A DNA stretch of 64,000 nucleotides from contig NZ_CP040887.1 of the NCBI RefSeq assembly GCF_006337125.1, positions 248,001-312,000 on the forward strand, in the 5' to 3' direction. This document shows, piece by piece, positions 19,156 to 26,742 of this stretch (positions within the stretch are counted from its first letter, which is position 1; each line of letters opens with the position of its first letter). The position numbers were made by a program, and so were the translations under genes. The notes beneath the pieces were generated by a model. It made no database searches and was not told the DNA's origin. It saw only the letters and a program-made list of their open reading frames with translations. The stretch comes from Serinicoccus chungangensis. GTDB lineage: Bacteria; Actinomycetota; Actinomycetes; Actinomycetales; Dermatophilaceae.

Positions 19156-20619
19156 TCAGTAGGTGAAGACGAACGCGTCGTCGTCGTCGCGGTTCCGGGG
19201 GTCGTAGGACGCGTCCTCGGGGACCTGCTCCGCCCCGGCCCGGCCGTAGCGCAGCAGGAGACCGACCTCGACGACGGCGAGCACGCCGTAGAGGAGGGTG
19301 AAGACGGTCATCGAGGTCAGCACCTCGGCGGCGGTGGTGCCGGGCGAGACCCCGGTCTGGGTCGTCATGAGGCCCATGACGAGCCAGGGCTGGCGGCCCA
19401 TCTCGGTGAACATCCAGCCGAAGGTGTTGGCCAGCAGCGGCAGCAGCAGCACGAGGAGACCGGCCCAGCCCCAGGCCCGGTGCCCGAGCCGCTGCTCGTC
19501 GGTCTCGCTGCCCCGCCCCCGCAGCACCCACAGGACCGCGGCGGCGATGGCCATGGCGGCGAAGCCCAGGCCCATCATCAGCCGGAAGGTCCAGTAGGTG
19601 ACGGGGATGACCGGGCGGTAGTCCTCGACGGCCGTCAGCTCGGACCCGGCGTAGGTCAGCTCGTAGCGCTCCTGGATGTGGTCGATGCCCTCGACGGCGC
19701 CGTCGAGGGTGCCGGTGGCGAGGTAGGACAGCAGCTTCGGCACGGTCAGCGCCCAGACCTCCTCGGTGCCGTCGAGGGTCCCGACGGTGACGATGGAGAA
19801 CGGGGCGCCCTCGCCCTCGGGCACGTCCTCGTAGAGCGCCTCGGCGGCGGCCATCTTCATGGGCTGCACCTCCGTCATCACCTTGCCCTGCAGGTCGCCG
19901 GACACGATGACCCCCAGGGAGGCGACGAGGACGGTGACGGCACCGAGCTTGGCGGCCTTGCGGTACATGGGCTTGTCCGTGCCCGGGGTGGCGTCGCGCC
20001 ACAGGTGCCACAGCGCGAAGGCGAGGACGAACCCGCCGCCGGTCATGTAGGCCGCGGCGATGACGTGCGGGAAGGTCACCAGCTGCACCGGGTTGGTGAG
20101 GACGGCCAGGAAGTCGGTGAGCTCGGCGCGGCCGGTCTCCGGGTTGAGCCGGTAGCCGACGGGGTTCTGCATGAAGGAGTTGGCGGCGAGGATGAAGTAG
20201 GCCGACAGCAGGGTCCCGACGTGCACCAGCCAGATGGCTGCGGCGTGCAGCTTCTCCGGGATGCGTCCCCAGCCGAAGATCCACAGCCCCAGGAAGGTCG
20301 ACTCGAGGAAGAACGCCAGCAGCGCCTCGATCGCCAGCGGGGCGCCGAAGATGTCCCCGACGAAGCGCGAGTAGTCCGACCAGTTCATCCCGAACTGAAA
20401 CTCCTGCACGATGCCCGTGACGAGGCCCAGCGCGAAGTTGATGGTGAAGAGCTTGCCGAAGAACTTCGTCAGCCGCAGCCACTGCGGGTTGCGGGTGCGC
20501 ATCCACTGCGTCTGCATGATCGCCACGAGCAGGCTGAGCCCGATCGTGATCGGCACGAAGAAGTAGTGGTAGACGGTGGTGATGCCGAACTGCCAGCGGG
20601 CCAGGTCGAGTGCATCCAC
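19156..20619 (-). CDS. cydA: Cytochrome bd oxidase subunit I
   Basis: 487 residues from a GTG start. Haem ligands are recognisable: His18 (TTVYHYFFVP, b595), a His in FPHVIAAAYMTGG and Met in FTEMGRQPW (both b558), with GRQPW also conserved. The Q-loop is of the short type usual in Gram-positives. It oxidises quinol and reduces oxygen to water at the membrane. It is the first gene of cydA-cydB-cydDC, with a promoter region of 74 bp behind the BlaI/M56 pair. Confidence 0.96.
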   Translation of the reverse strand: MDALDLARWQFGITTVYHYFFVPITIGLSLLVAIMQTQWMRTRNPQWLRLTKFFGKLFTINFALGLVTGIVQEFQFGMNWSDYSRFVGDIFGAPLAIEALLAFFLESTFLGLWIFGWGRIPEKLHAAAIWLVHVGTLLSAYFILAANSFMQNPVGYRLNPETGRAELTDFLAVLTNPVQLVTFPHVIAAAYMTGGGFVLAFALWHLWRDATPGTDKPMYRKAAKLGAVTVLVASLGVIVSGDLQGKVMTEVQPMKMAAAEALYEDVPEGEGAPFSIVTVGTLDGTEEVWALTVPKLLSYLATGTLDGAVEGIDHIQERYELTYAGSELTAVEDYRPVIPVTYWTFRLMMGLGFAAMAIAAAVLWVLRGRGSETDEQRLGHRAWGWAGLLVLLLPLLANTFGWMFTEMGRQPWLVMGLMTTQTGVSPGTTAAEVLTSMTVFTLLYGVLAVVEVGLLLRYGRAGAEQVPEDASYDPRNRDDDDAFVFTY

Positions 20620-20649
20620 GGAGGGAGCCTCCCGTCTGCGAGGAGTGAA

Positions 20650-20685
20650 CTACGTGACGTCGTAGATGCTACTCCCCGTCGTAGC
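20650..20685 (-). promoter_or_regulatory. Paired inverted repeats upstream of cydA
   Basis: CTACG-TGACGT-CGTAG (20650-20665) and GCTAC-N8-GTAGC (20668-20685) lie side by side in the 74-bp cydA leader. The CTAC/GTAG half-sites resemble those of BlaI/MecI-type operators (TACTAC...GTAGTA), and a blaI-like gene lies just upstream. A plausible -10 on the minus strand is TAGCAT overlapping the two repeats. The link to the BlaI protein is inference. Confidence 0.55.
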
Positions 20686-20693
20686 CGTGCCGG

Positions 20694-21557
20694 TCACCCG
20701 CCGAGCGTGAGAAGGGTCACGGTGACGGCGACCGGGATGGCGAGCACCGCCACGGCCAGCGCGGTGACCCCGAGGCGGGTATGCCGGGGCGCCGGTGGCC
20801 GGCTGAGGAGCCGGACCCGGGCGGTGACCTCGGGGGTCGCGGCCGCGGCCATCGCCACCAGGGCCCGCGCGAGGTCGGCGTGCCCGGTGCGCTGCTCGGC
20901 GATGCGGTCGGCGAGCGCCTCGGTGAGCAGCTGCACCTCGGTCAGGGCCGCGGGCACCCGCAGGCTGCGGGGGACGGCCTCGTGCAGGACGGTGAACAGC
21001 TCGAGCAGCAGGTCGTGCCGGGCGTCGAGGTGGCCCTGCTCGTGGGCGAGCACGGCGCGCAGCTCGGTGGCCCCGAGCCGGTCGAGGGCGGACCGGGTGA
21101 GGACGATGCGGTGCCCGCGCCCCGGCAGGCAGTAGGCGCTGGGGTTGCCCTCGGCCAGGACGGTGACGTCAGGTCGGGTGATGCCGGCGGTGCCGCGCGC
21201 CAGCGCGTCGTCGAGCTGCTCCCCGACGAGGTCGACGAGCTCCCGGTGCCGGGTGCGGCGGCGGCGCAGGTCGGTGCCGACGCGGTGCCCGGAGGCGAGC
21301 AGGCGCACGAGCATGCCGCCGGACAGGAGGAGGGCCAGGCCGAGCAGCAGGGGCTGGGACAGGCCGGTCGTGAGCACGGCCGTCGGGGCGGCCAGCAGCG
21401 CGCACAGCACCCCGGCGACGCTGACCGACTGCCACAGCAGCAGGCCCGGCCCGGGCATGCCGCGCAGCGCGGTCCACCCGGGCAGCACCCGCGGTGCGAG
21501 CAGCACGAGGACGAGCGCGGTCAGGACCACCGCGGCGGTCAGCAGCGGTCCGCCCAT
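20694..21557 (-). CDS. M56-family metallopeptidase (BlaR1/MecR1-like)
   Basis: 287 residues with about four membrane helices and a cytoplasmic zinc-protease domain carrying HEQGHLDARHD (HExxH at about residue 168). EALADRIAE follows, giving the third metal ligand region. BlaR1-type proteases cleave the partner BlaI repressor. This short form lacks the extracellular penicillin-binding sensor domain, so its signal is unknown. It starts 15 bases after the blaI-like gene and ends 74 bases before cydA. Confidence 0.9.
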   Translation of the reverse strand: MGGPLLTAAVVLTALVLVLLAPRVLPGWTALRGMPGPGLLLWQSVSVAGVLCALLAAPTAVLTTGLSQPLLLGLALLLSGGMLVRLLASGHRVGTDLRRRRTRHRELVDLVGEQLDDALARGTAGITRPDVTVLAEGNPSAYCLPGRGHRIVLTRSALDRLGATELRAVLAHEQGHLDARHDLLLELFTVLHEAVPRSLRVPAALTEVQLLTEALADRIAEQRTGHADLARALVAMAAAATPEVTARVRLLSRPPAPRHTRLGVTALAVAVLAIPVAVTVTLLTLGG

Positions 21558-21572
21558 GGGAGGGGGTGGTGG

Positions 21573-21962
21573 CTAGGCGCGGCGGCGCTCGACCTCGACG
21601 AGCGCGGCCCGCAGGTCGTCGAGCTCCCCAGGGCTGGCGTCGTCGAGGAAATGCAGCATCGCGGCGGTGCGGTCGGCCTGGACGGCCTCGAGGGCCGAGC
21701 GCAGGGCGCCCGCGGCCAGCTCCTCGCGGCTGGCGGCGGCGGAGTACTGCCAGGCCCGCCCCTCGCGGGTCCGCTCGGCGACGCCCTTCTTGGCCAGCCG
21801 GTCGAGCACCGTCATGATCGTGGTGTAGGCCAGCTCCTTGTGGTGCTCGCGCCGCTCGAGGTGGTCCAGCACGTCACGGACGGACAGCCCGGGTCCCTCG
21901 GACCAGAGGATGTCCATCACGGCGCGCTCCAGGTCGCCGAGAGAGGTGCTGCGCAAAGGCAT
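21573..21962 (-). CDS. BlaI/MecI/CopY-family repressor
   Basis: 129 residues. The winged-helix signature is clear: GDLERAVMDILW, LSVRDVLDHL, LAYTTIMTVLDRLAKKGV and the AWQYSAA wing. The family dimerises on TACTAC/GTAGTA-type operators and is removed by cleavage by an M56 protease, encoded next here. ATG 21962 is preceded by a TATCCT -10-like hexamer (21975-21970) only seven bases away, so the mRNA may be leaderless. Possible targets are itself and cydAB (inference). Confidence 0.92.
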   Translation of the reverse strand: MPLRSTSLGDLERAVMDILWSEGPGLSVRDVLDHLERREHHKELAYTTIMTVLDRLAKKGVAERTREGRAWQYSAAASREELAAGALRSALEAVQADRTAAMLHFLDDASPGELDDLRAALVEVERRRA

Positions 21963-22005
21963 AGTGGCGAGGATACGCCCCCCACCTGGGAACCACCCCC
22001 CCGAC

Positions 22006-22167
22006 CGCACCGGACGCGTGCTCGGGTCGCACCGGACGCGTGCTCGGGTCGCACCGGACGCGTGCTCGGGTCGCACCGGACGCGTGCTGGGGTCGCACCG
22101 GACGCGTGCTGGGGTCGCACCGGACGCGTGCTGGGGTCGCACCGGACGCGTGCTGGGGTCGCACCGG
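22006..22167. repeat. 22-bp tandem array, copy A
   Basis: Seven complete units start at 22006, 22028, 22050, 22072, 22094, 22116 and 22138, plus a partial one at 22160. Each has the 13-bp core CGCACCGGACGCG and a 9-bp spacer: TGCTCGGGT in the first three, TGCTGGGGT in the next four. The array begins 43 bp upstream of the blaI-like start and ends next to galE. The same core and period recur at 47547. Confidence 0.95.
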
Positions 22168-22174
22168 TATGCCG

Positions 22175-23191
22175 TCAGTCCGGGTAACCCTGCGGGTTCG
22201 CCTGCTGCCACCGCCACGTGTCGGCGCACATGTCCTCCACCGACCTCGTCGCCCGCCAGCCCAGCTCGGCCTCGGCGAGCGAGGGGTCGGCATACGAGCT
22301 GGCGATGTCGCCCGGACGTCGCGCGACGATCTCGTAGGGGATCTGCTGGCCGCTCGCCCGCTCGAAGGCCGACACCAGCTCCAGCACGGAGGTGCCCCGG
22401 CCGGTGCCGAGGTTCCACACCGACAGCGGCCGGTCGTGGCTGCTGATCCACTCCAGCGCCGCGACGTGGCCCTCGGCGAGGTCCTCGACGTGGATGTAGT
22501 CGCGCACCCCAGTCCCGTCGACCGTGTCGTAGTCGTCGCCGAAGACCGAGAGCCGGTCCCGTCGCCCGACCGCGACCTGGGCCACGAAGGGCATGAGGTT
22601 GTTGGGGATGTCGGAGGGGTCCTCGCCGATCCGTCCCGAGGGGTGCGCGCCGACCGGGTTGAAGTAGCGCAGCAGGGCCACCTTGAGCTGCGGGTAGGCG
22701 TGGGTCACGTCGCGCAGGATCTGCTCGTTCATGACCTTGGTCCAGCCGTAGGGGTTGGTCGCCGAGGTCGGCAGGCCCTCGGTCATGGGCACGGGCGCGT
22801 CCTCGCCGTAGACCGTGGCGCTGGAGGAGAAGACCAGGTGCGGCACGTCGTGGGCGACCATCGCCTCGACCAGCCGCAGCGTCGCGCCGATGTTGTTGCG
22901 GTAGTAGTCGATCGGCTTCTCGACCGACTCGCCCACCGCCTTGAACGCGGCGAAGTGGATGACCGCGTCGAAGCGCTCCTGGCTGAGCAGGGAGTCCAGC
23001 TTGTCGCCGTCGGCGAGGTCGAAGGCGTGCACCGGGACGGGGATGCCGGACAGCTCCTCCAGGCGCGGGGTCACCGACGGCTTGCTGTTGGAGAAGTCGT
23101 CGACGACGACCACCTCGTGCCCGGCCCGGGCCAGGGCGATGACGGTGTGGGACCCGATGTAGCCGGCGCCGCCGGTGACGAGAACGCGCAT
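22175..23191 (-). CDS. galE: UDP-glucose 4-epimerase
   Basis: 338 residues. The NAD-binding motif VTGGAGYIGSH is at the N-terminus; the catalytic residues appear as FSSSATVYG (Ser) and NPYGWTKVMNE (YxxxK). GVRDYIHVEDLAEGHV and NLGTGRGTSVLE are typical of GalE. It interconverts UDP-glucose and UDP-galactose for polysaccharide synthesis and the Leloir pathway. It appears to be a single gene; its promoter would lie before 23191. Confidence 0.95.
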   Translation of the reverse strand: MRVLVTGGAGYIGSHTVIALARAGHEVVVVDDFSNSKPSVTPRLEELSGIPVPVHAFDLADGDKLDSLLSQERFDAVIHFAAFKAVGESVEKPIDYYRNNIGATLRLVEAMVAHDVPHLVFSSSATVYGEDAPVPMTEGLPTSATNPYGWTKVMNEQILRDVTHAYPQLKVALLRYFNPVGAHPSGRIGEDPSDIPNNLMPFVAQVAVGRRDRLSVFGDDYDTVDGTGVRDYIHVEDLAEGHVAALEWISSHDRPLSVWNLGTGRGTSVLELVSAFERASGQQIPYEIVARRPGDIASSYADPSLAEAELGWRATRSVEDMCADTWRWQQANPQGYPD

Positions 23192-23250
23192 GGCGTCATC
23201 GTGTCAGACGGCCGTGCCGGTCTGCCGTGCCTCGCCCGGTGGGCGCGCGG

Positions 23251-23856
23251 TCAGGGCCGCAGCAGCCGCAGGGAGGGACGGGCCTTGGGGTAGCCGGAGA
23301 CGACGACGGCACCGAACATCAGGTCGTGCACGGCGCGGTGCTGGCGGTCCCGCAACGGCCACAGGCTGTTGACCACCAGGAAGACGAAGACGGTCATGAT
23401 GCTGAGGAAGCCCAGCACCGCGGTACGCAGCACCCCCACCACGCCACCCAGGCAGGTGCCGTCCGCGTCACGCAGCACCTTGAGCCCCAGCACCGCCTTG
23501 CCGGGCGACTGACCCGTCGACCCGTTCAGCCAGCCGAGGTAGCCGACCGCGCCGACCCAGACGGCTCCCGCCAGGTCCTCGAGCGGGTCGACGACGGCGG
23601 ACATCAGGGCCAGGGCCATGAGCAGCCCGAAGACCAGGCCGGCGTCGATCGTCGTGGCCGCCACCCGCTCACCCCAGTCGGCGTAGCGCAGCCGCGGCGG
23701 GGGTGGCGGCGGTGTCGTCGGGACGTCCTCCGGCCCGCTTAGGCTCCGGGCACCCGGGACGTACGGCGGCAGGGGCGGCGCGCTCTCCCACGGCGGTGCG
23801 TCGGTGGGGCCGTCGGCCCGGCCATGGTCGGGTGACGGTGGGGGTGACCAGCTCAT
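23251..23856 (-). CDS. RDD-family membrane protein
   Basis: 201 residues from ATG 23856 with GAGGAGG upstream. A 50-residue Pro-rich cytoplasmic tail precedes the RDD domain: YADWGERVAATTIDAGLVFG, GQSPGKAVLGLKVL and DRQHRAVHDLMFGAVVV. There are about three to four membrane helices. The RDD family lacks a general function, though some members act in Na+/H+ exchange. The first bases are close to the divergent deaminase gene. Confidence 0.9.
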   Translation of the reverse strand: MSWSPPPSPDHGRADGPTDAPPWESAPPLPPYVPGARSLSGPEDVPTTPPPPPPRLRYADWGERVAATTIDAGLVFGLLMALALMSAVVDPLEDLAGAVWVGAVGYLGWLNGSTGQSPGKAVLGLKVLRDADGTCLGGVVGVLRTAVLGFLSIMTVFVFLVVNSLWPLRDRQHRAVHDLMFGAVVVSGYPKARPSLRLLRP

Positions 23857-23943
23857 GCGACGCCTCCTCGGGGGGTGAGACCGAGGATAGAGCGCTCCCC
23901 TGGACCCTGCTCGGCGCGGTGGCGGCGGCATACCCTGGTGCCC

Positions 23944-24435
23944 GTGACGGACCCCACGAGCATCTCCGAGGACGACCGCGCCCACCTCTCGCGGGCCGTC
24001 GCGCTGGCCGAGGCCGCGCTCGACGCCGGTGACGAGCCGTTCGGCTCGCTGCTCGTGTCGGCCGACGGCGACGTGCTGCTCGAGGACCACAACCACGTGT
24101 CGGGGGGCGACCACACCCAGCACCCGGAGCTCGCGATCGCCCGCTGGGCCGCGCAGCACCTCTCGCCGCAGGAGCGCGCCGCGAGCACCGTCTACACCTC
24201 CGGCGAGCACTGCCCGATGTGCGCCGCGGCGCACGGCTGGGTGGGCCTGGGCCGTATCGTCTACGCCTCCTCCACCGAGCAGCTCTCCGCCTGGTCGGCC
24301 GAGCTGGGCGTGCCGCCGGGAGCCGTCGCGCCGCTTCCGATCACCGCCCTCGTGCCCGGCGCCGTGGTCGCCGGGCCGGACCCGGAGTTGGCGGAGCGGG
24401 TCCGCGCGCTGCACGCGCGCAAGGCCGCCTCCTGA
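23944..24435 (+). CDS. Zinc nucleoside/guanine-type deaminase
   Basis: 163 residues from GTG 23944 (another GTG at 23938). Zinc ligands are HPELA (His, with the catalytic Glu) and EHCPMCAAAHGW (PCxxC). EPFGSLLVSADGDVLLEDHNHV matches the TadA/guanine deaminase group. It removes the amino group of a base or nucleoside by hydrolysis; the likely substrate is guanine, cytosine or an antimetabolite, not determined. It is divergent from the RDD gene. Confidence 0.88.
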   Translation: MTDPTSISEDDRAHLSRAVALAEAALDAGDEPFGSLLVSADGDVLLEDHNHVSGGDHTQHPELAIARWAAQHLSPQERAASTVYTSGEHCPMCAAAHGWVGLGRIVYASSTEQLSAWSAELGVPPGAVAPLPITALVPGAVVAGPDPELAERVRALHARKAAS

Positions 24436-24473
24436 GCGGTATGCCGTGACCCGCACCCGCGGTCCGCGCAGCT

Positions 24474-24511
24474 GACCGTGGAAGTGCGGCCCGGGCGACG
24501 ATTCGCCGGTC
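24474..24511. repeat. 38-bp dispersed repeat, copy 1
   Basis: Begins GACCGTGGAAGTGCGGCC and ends GACGATTCGCCGGTC, with the terminal inverted pentamers GACCG/CGGTC. A second copy starts 62 bp later and a third about 500 bp away across a small gene. Confidence 0.85.
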
Positions 24512-24535
24512 GGGCGCGGGTGGCGCGGCGCTGCT

Positions 24536-24573
24536 GACCGTGGAAGTGCGGCCCCGGTGACGATTCGCCGGTC
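24536..24573. repeat. 38-bp dispersed repeat, copy 2
   Basis: Same element as 24474, with GGCCCCGGTGACGATTCG in the middle (three differences). It lies at the 3' end of the convergent small membrane protein gene (stop at 24590). Confidence 0.85.
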
Positions 24574-24589
24574 GGCTGGACGTGGGGGG

Positions 24590-24883
24590 TCACCACCGGT
24601 CTCGGCGCGTCCTGTTCTTCTCCCGCGTCTCGAGCCGGGTGGGCGGCGGCCGTCGGATCAGCACGGCGAGCAGGACGAGCCCGACCGACGCGACCACGGC
24701 CAGACCGATGGCCGAGATCGACCAGCCCGTCAGGAATCCGACGACCAGCACCACGACCGCCAGGGCTGCACAGCCCACGAGGAGCAGGCGCGAGGGCGGC
24801 GTGCGGGTGCTCGACCCACCCGGCCTCGGCCCGAGAAGACTCTCGCCCTGCGGCTGGTCCGACGGGTGCTCCTCTTCCGGCAT
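24590..24883 (-). CDS. Small two-helix membrane protein, unknown
   Basis: 97 residues from ATG 24883 with a GAGGAG site; ATG 24910 in the same frame is a possible longer start. A hydrophilic N-terminus with Pro, Glu and Ser precedes two membrane segments (about residues 34-51 and 55-73), and the tail is Arg/Lys-rich and cytoplasmic. It lies between copies 2 and 3 of the 38-bp repeat, downstream of the ABC operon and on the same strand. No family was recognised. Confidence 0.6.
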   Translation of the reverse strand: MPEEEHPSDQPQGESLLGPRPGGSSTRTPPSRLLLVGCAALAVVVLVVGFLTGWSISAIGLAVVASVGLVLLAVLIRRPPPTRLETREKNRTRRDRW

Positions 24884-24973
24884 GATCACTCCTCGCTCCG
24901 GCTCGGGCATCGAGTTGGTCACGACCGTAGTTCGGGTCCGGGGCTCCGTCGACCGCAGGAATGGAGGCAGGTC

Positions 24974-25011
24974 GACCGTGGAAGTGCTGCCCCGGCGACG
25001 ATTCGCCGGTC
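24974..25011. repeat. 38-bp dispersed repeat, copy 3
   Basis: Same element as 24474, followed by the same GGGCGCGGG. It lies between the small membrane protein gene and the 3' end of the ABC ATPase gene, all in the same orientation as copies 1 and 2. Confidence 0.85.
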
Positions 25012-25025
25012 GGGCGCGGGAGGTC

Positions 25026-25745
25026 TCAGACCCGGCGTCCGTCGTGCAGCTCGACGACCTGGTCCGCTCGCTCCATGAGGACGGGGTCGTGCGTGGACAC
25101 GACGGAGGCGATGCCGCGCTCGTGGGTGAGCCGGACGAGCAGGTCCATGACCATCGCGCCGGTGTCGGAGTCCAGCTGGCCGGTCGGCTCGTCCGCGACG
25201 AGGATGTCCGGCTCGCCGACGAGGGCCCGCGCGATGCCGACCCGCTGCTGCTGGCCGCCGGAGAGCTCGTAGGGCCGCTGCCGGCTGTGCCGAGCCAGCC
25301 CGACGAGCTCGAGGGCCTCCTCGACCCGCCGGGCGCGCTCGCCCACGGCGGTGCGCTGCAGCCGCAGCGGGACCTCGACGTTCTCGGCCGCCGAGAGCAC
25401 CGGCACCAGCCCGAAGCTCTGGAAGACGTAGCCGATGCGCTCCCGCCTGACCGCCAGGACCTCCTTCTCCGGCAGCGCGGAGAGCACCCGCCCGTCGTCG
25501 AGCAGCACCTGCCCGTCGTCGGGCCGGTCGAGCCCGCCCAGGAGGTTGAGCAGCGTCGTCTTGCCCGACCCGGACGGACCGCGCACCACGGTGAGCCTCC
25601 CGGCGCCCACCTCCAGGTCCACCCCGGCGACGGCGTGCACCTGGGTGGCGCCGCTGCCGAAGGTCCGGTGCAGCCCCACCGCGCGCAGCACCGGCCGCCG
25701 CGCGCCGACCGCCTCGTCCGCCCGGTATGCCGTCGGCTCACTCAT
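25026..25745 (-). CDS. ABC transporter ATPase, MacB/LolD-like
   Basis: 239 residues. Walker A GPSGSGKTTLL, Q-loop (YVFQSFGLVPVLSAAEN), signature LSGGQQQRVGIARAL, Walker B ILVADEPTGQLDSD and H-loop STHDPVL are all intact. The LxADEPTGxLD form marks the MacB/LolD family, which drives mechanotransmission through FtsX-type permeases. It overlaps the preceding ATPase gene by eight bases and is the last gene of the operon. Confidence 0.95.
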   Translation of the reverse strand: MSEPTAYRADEAVGARRPVLRAVGLHRTFGSGATQVHAVAGVDLEVGAGRLTVVRGPSGSGKTTLLNLLGGLDRPDDGQVLLDDGRVLSALPEKEVLAVRRERIGYVFQSFGLVPVLSAAENVEVPLRLQRTAVGERARRVEEALELVGLARHSRQRPYELSGGQQQRVGIARALVGEPDILVADEPTGQLDSDTGAMVMDLLVRLTHERGIASVVSTHDPVLMERADQVVELHDGRRV

Positions 25746-26742
25746 CTCGTCCTCCTGCCTGTCGCCCGTGCGCCCGGTGCTCCTCGTCGTCCGGCCACAC
25801 CTGCACGTGGGTGCTCTCGTGCTCCAGCCGGACCCGGTCGCGCAGGCCGAGCCCCTCGACGTGGGCCTTCGGCAGCTGGATCCGCCCGGCCCGGTCGATG
25901 ACGGTGTACTCCCGCGCGACCTGCCGCTGCTCGCCGGACTCGTCGGTCACGACGTACCGCAGCACCTCGGTGGAGGTGCGCCCGTCGCGGATGGCGACCG
26001 TGCGCCGGACGTGGTCGGACACGGTGGGGTCGTGGGTGACGACGAGCACGGTGGTGCCGAGGCTGCCGGCGGCCTCCCTCATGACCTCGAGGACCTGGGC
26101 CGAGGCGGCGTCGTCGAGCTCGCCGGTCGGCTCGTCGGCCAGCAGGACGGCGGGTGAGTTGGCCAGGGCGGTGGCGATCGCGACCCGCTGCTGCTGCCCG
26201 CCGGAGAGCTCGGTGGGCCGGCGCTCCGCGCAGTCGGCCAGGCCGAGCAGGTCGAGCAGCTCCTCGACCCGCCGGGCCCGTTCGCGCCGACCCGAGATGA
26301 CCATGGGCAGGGCGACGTTCTCGGCCGCGGAGAGGAAGGGCAGCAGGTTGCGGGACGTCTGCTGCCACACGAACCCGACGGTGTGCCGCTGGTAGTCCAC
26401 CCGCTGCGCGCGCCCCATGGTCAGCAGGTCCACCCCCGCCACCCGGGCGCGTCCACCCGTGGGCCGGTCCAGCCCGGACAGGATGCCCAGCAGGGTCGAC
26501 TTGCCGGAGCCGCTGGCCCCCACGAGCGCCACGACGTCGCCGGGGTCGACGACGAGGTTGAGCCCCTGCAGGGCCTGCACCTCGACCCCCTCGGTGGAGT
26601 AGATCCGCACCAGGTCCTCGCACCAGATGTCCGGGCCCTGGTGCTCGCGCACCGTCCCGAGGGTGGTGCGGTCGTCCACGGCGGCAGGCCCGGTCGGGTC
26701 GTCCACGGACTGCTCCTGGTGGTGCTGTGGGATCGTGTTCAT
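25738..26742 (-). CDS. ABC ATPase with C-terminal AbrB-like domain
   Basis: 334 residues. After a 45-residue hydrophilic N-terminus comes a MacB/LolD-type ATPase: GASGSGKSTLL, LSGGQQQRVAIATAL, VLLADEPTGELDDA and VVTHDPTV. An extra C-terminal part of about 75 residues contains YTVIDRAGRIQLPKAHVEGL and RDRVRLEHES, a good match to the swapped-hairpin AbrB/SpoVT fold. That is unusual on an ABC ATPase. It starts by ATGA overlap with the upstream permease. The AbrB-like part may dimerise, or bind DNA or the permease (inference). Confidence 0.88.
   Translation of the reverse strand: MNTIPQHHQEQSVDDPTGPAAVDDRTTLGTVREHQGPDIWCEDLVRIYSTEGVEVQALQGLNLVVDPGDVVALVGASGSGKSTLLGILSGLDRPTGGRARVAGVDLLTMGRAQRVDYQRHTVGFVWQQTSRNLLPFLSAAENVALPMVISGRRERARRVEELLDLLGLADCAERRPTELSGGQQQRVAIATALANSPAVLLADEPTGELDDAASAQVLEVMREAAGSLGTTVLVVTHDPTVSDHVRRTVAIRDGRTSTEVLRYVVTDESGEQRQVAREYTVIDRAGRIQLPKAHVEGLGLRDRVRLEHESTHVQVWPDDEEHRAHGRQAGGRDE

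Noticed and set aside
15363..19166. A 1267-residue open frame on the plus strand across cydDC and cydB
   Set aside because: No conserved motif; the opposite strand encodes recognisable cydDC, cydB and cydA.
22006..22167. CRISPR array
   Set aside because: The repeat unit is 22 bp with 9-bp spacers that are nearly identical within an array, and no cas genes are present.
24474..25011. The 38-bp repeats as ends of an insertion sequence
   Set aside because: All copies have the same orientation, and the enclosed gene is not a transposase.
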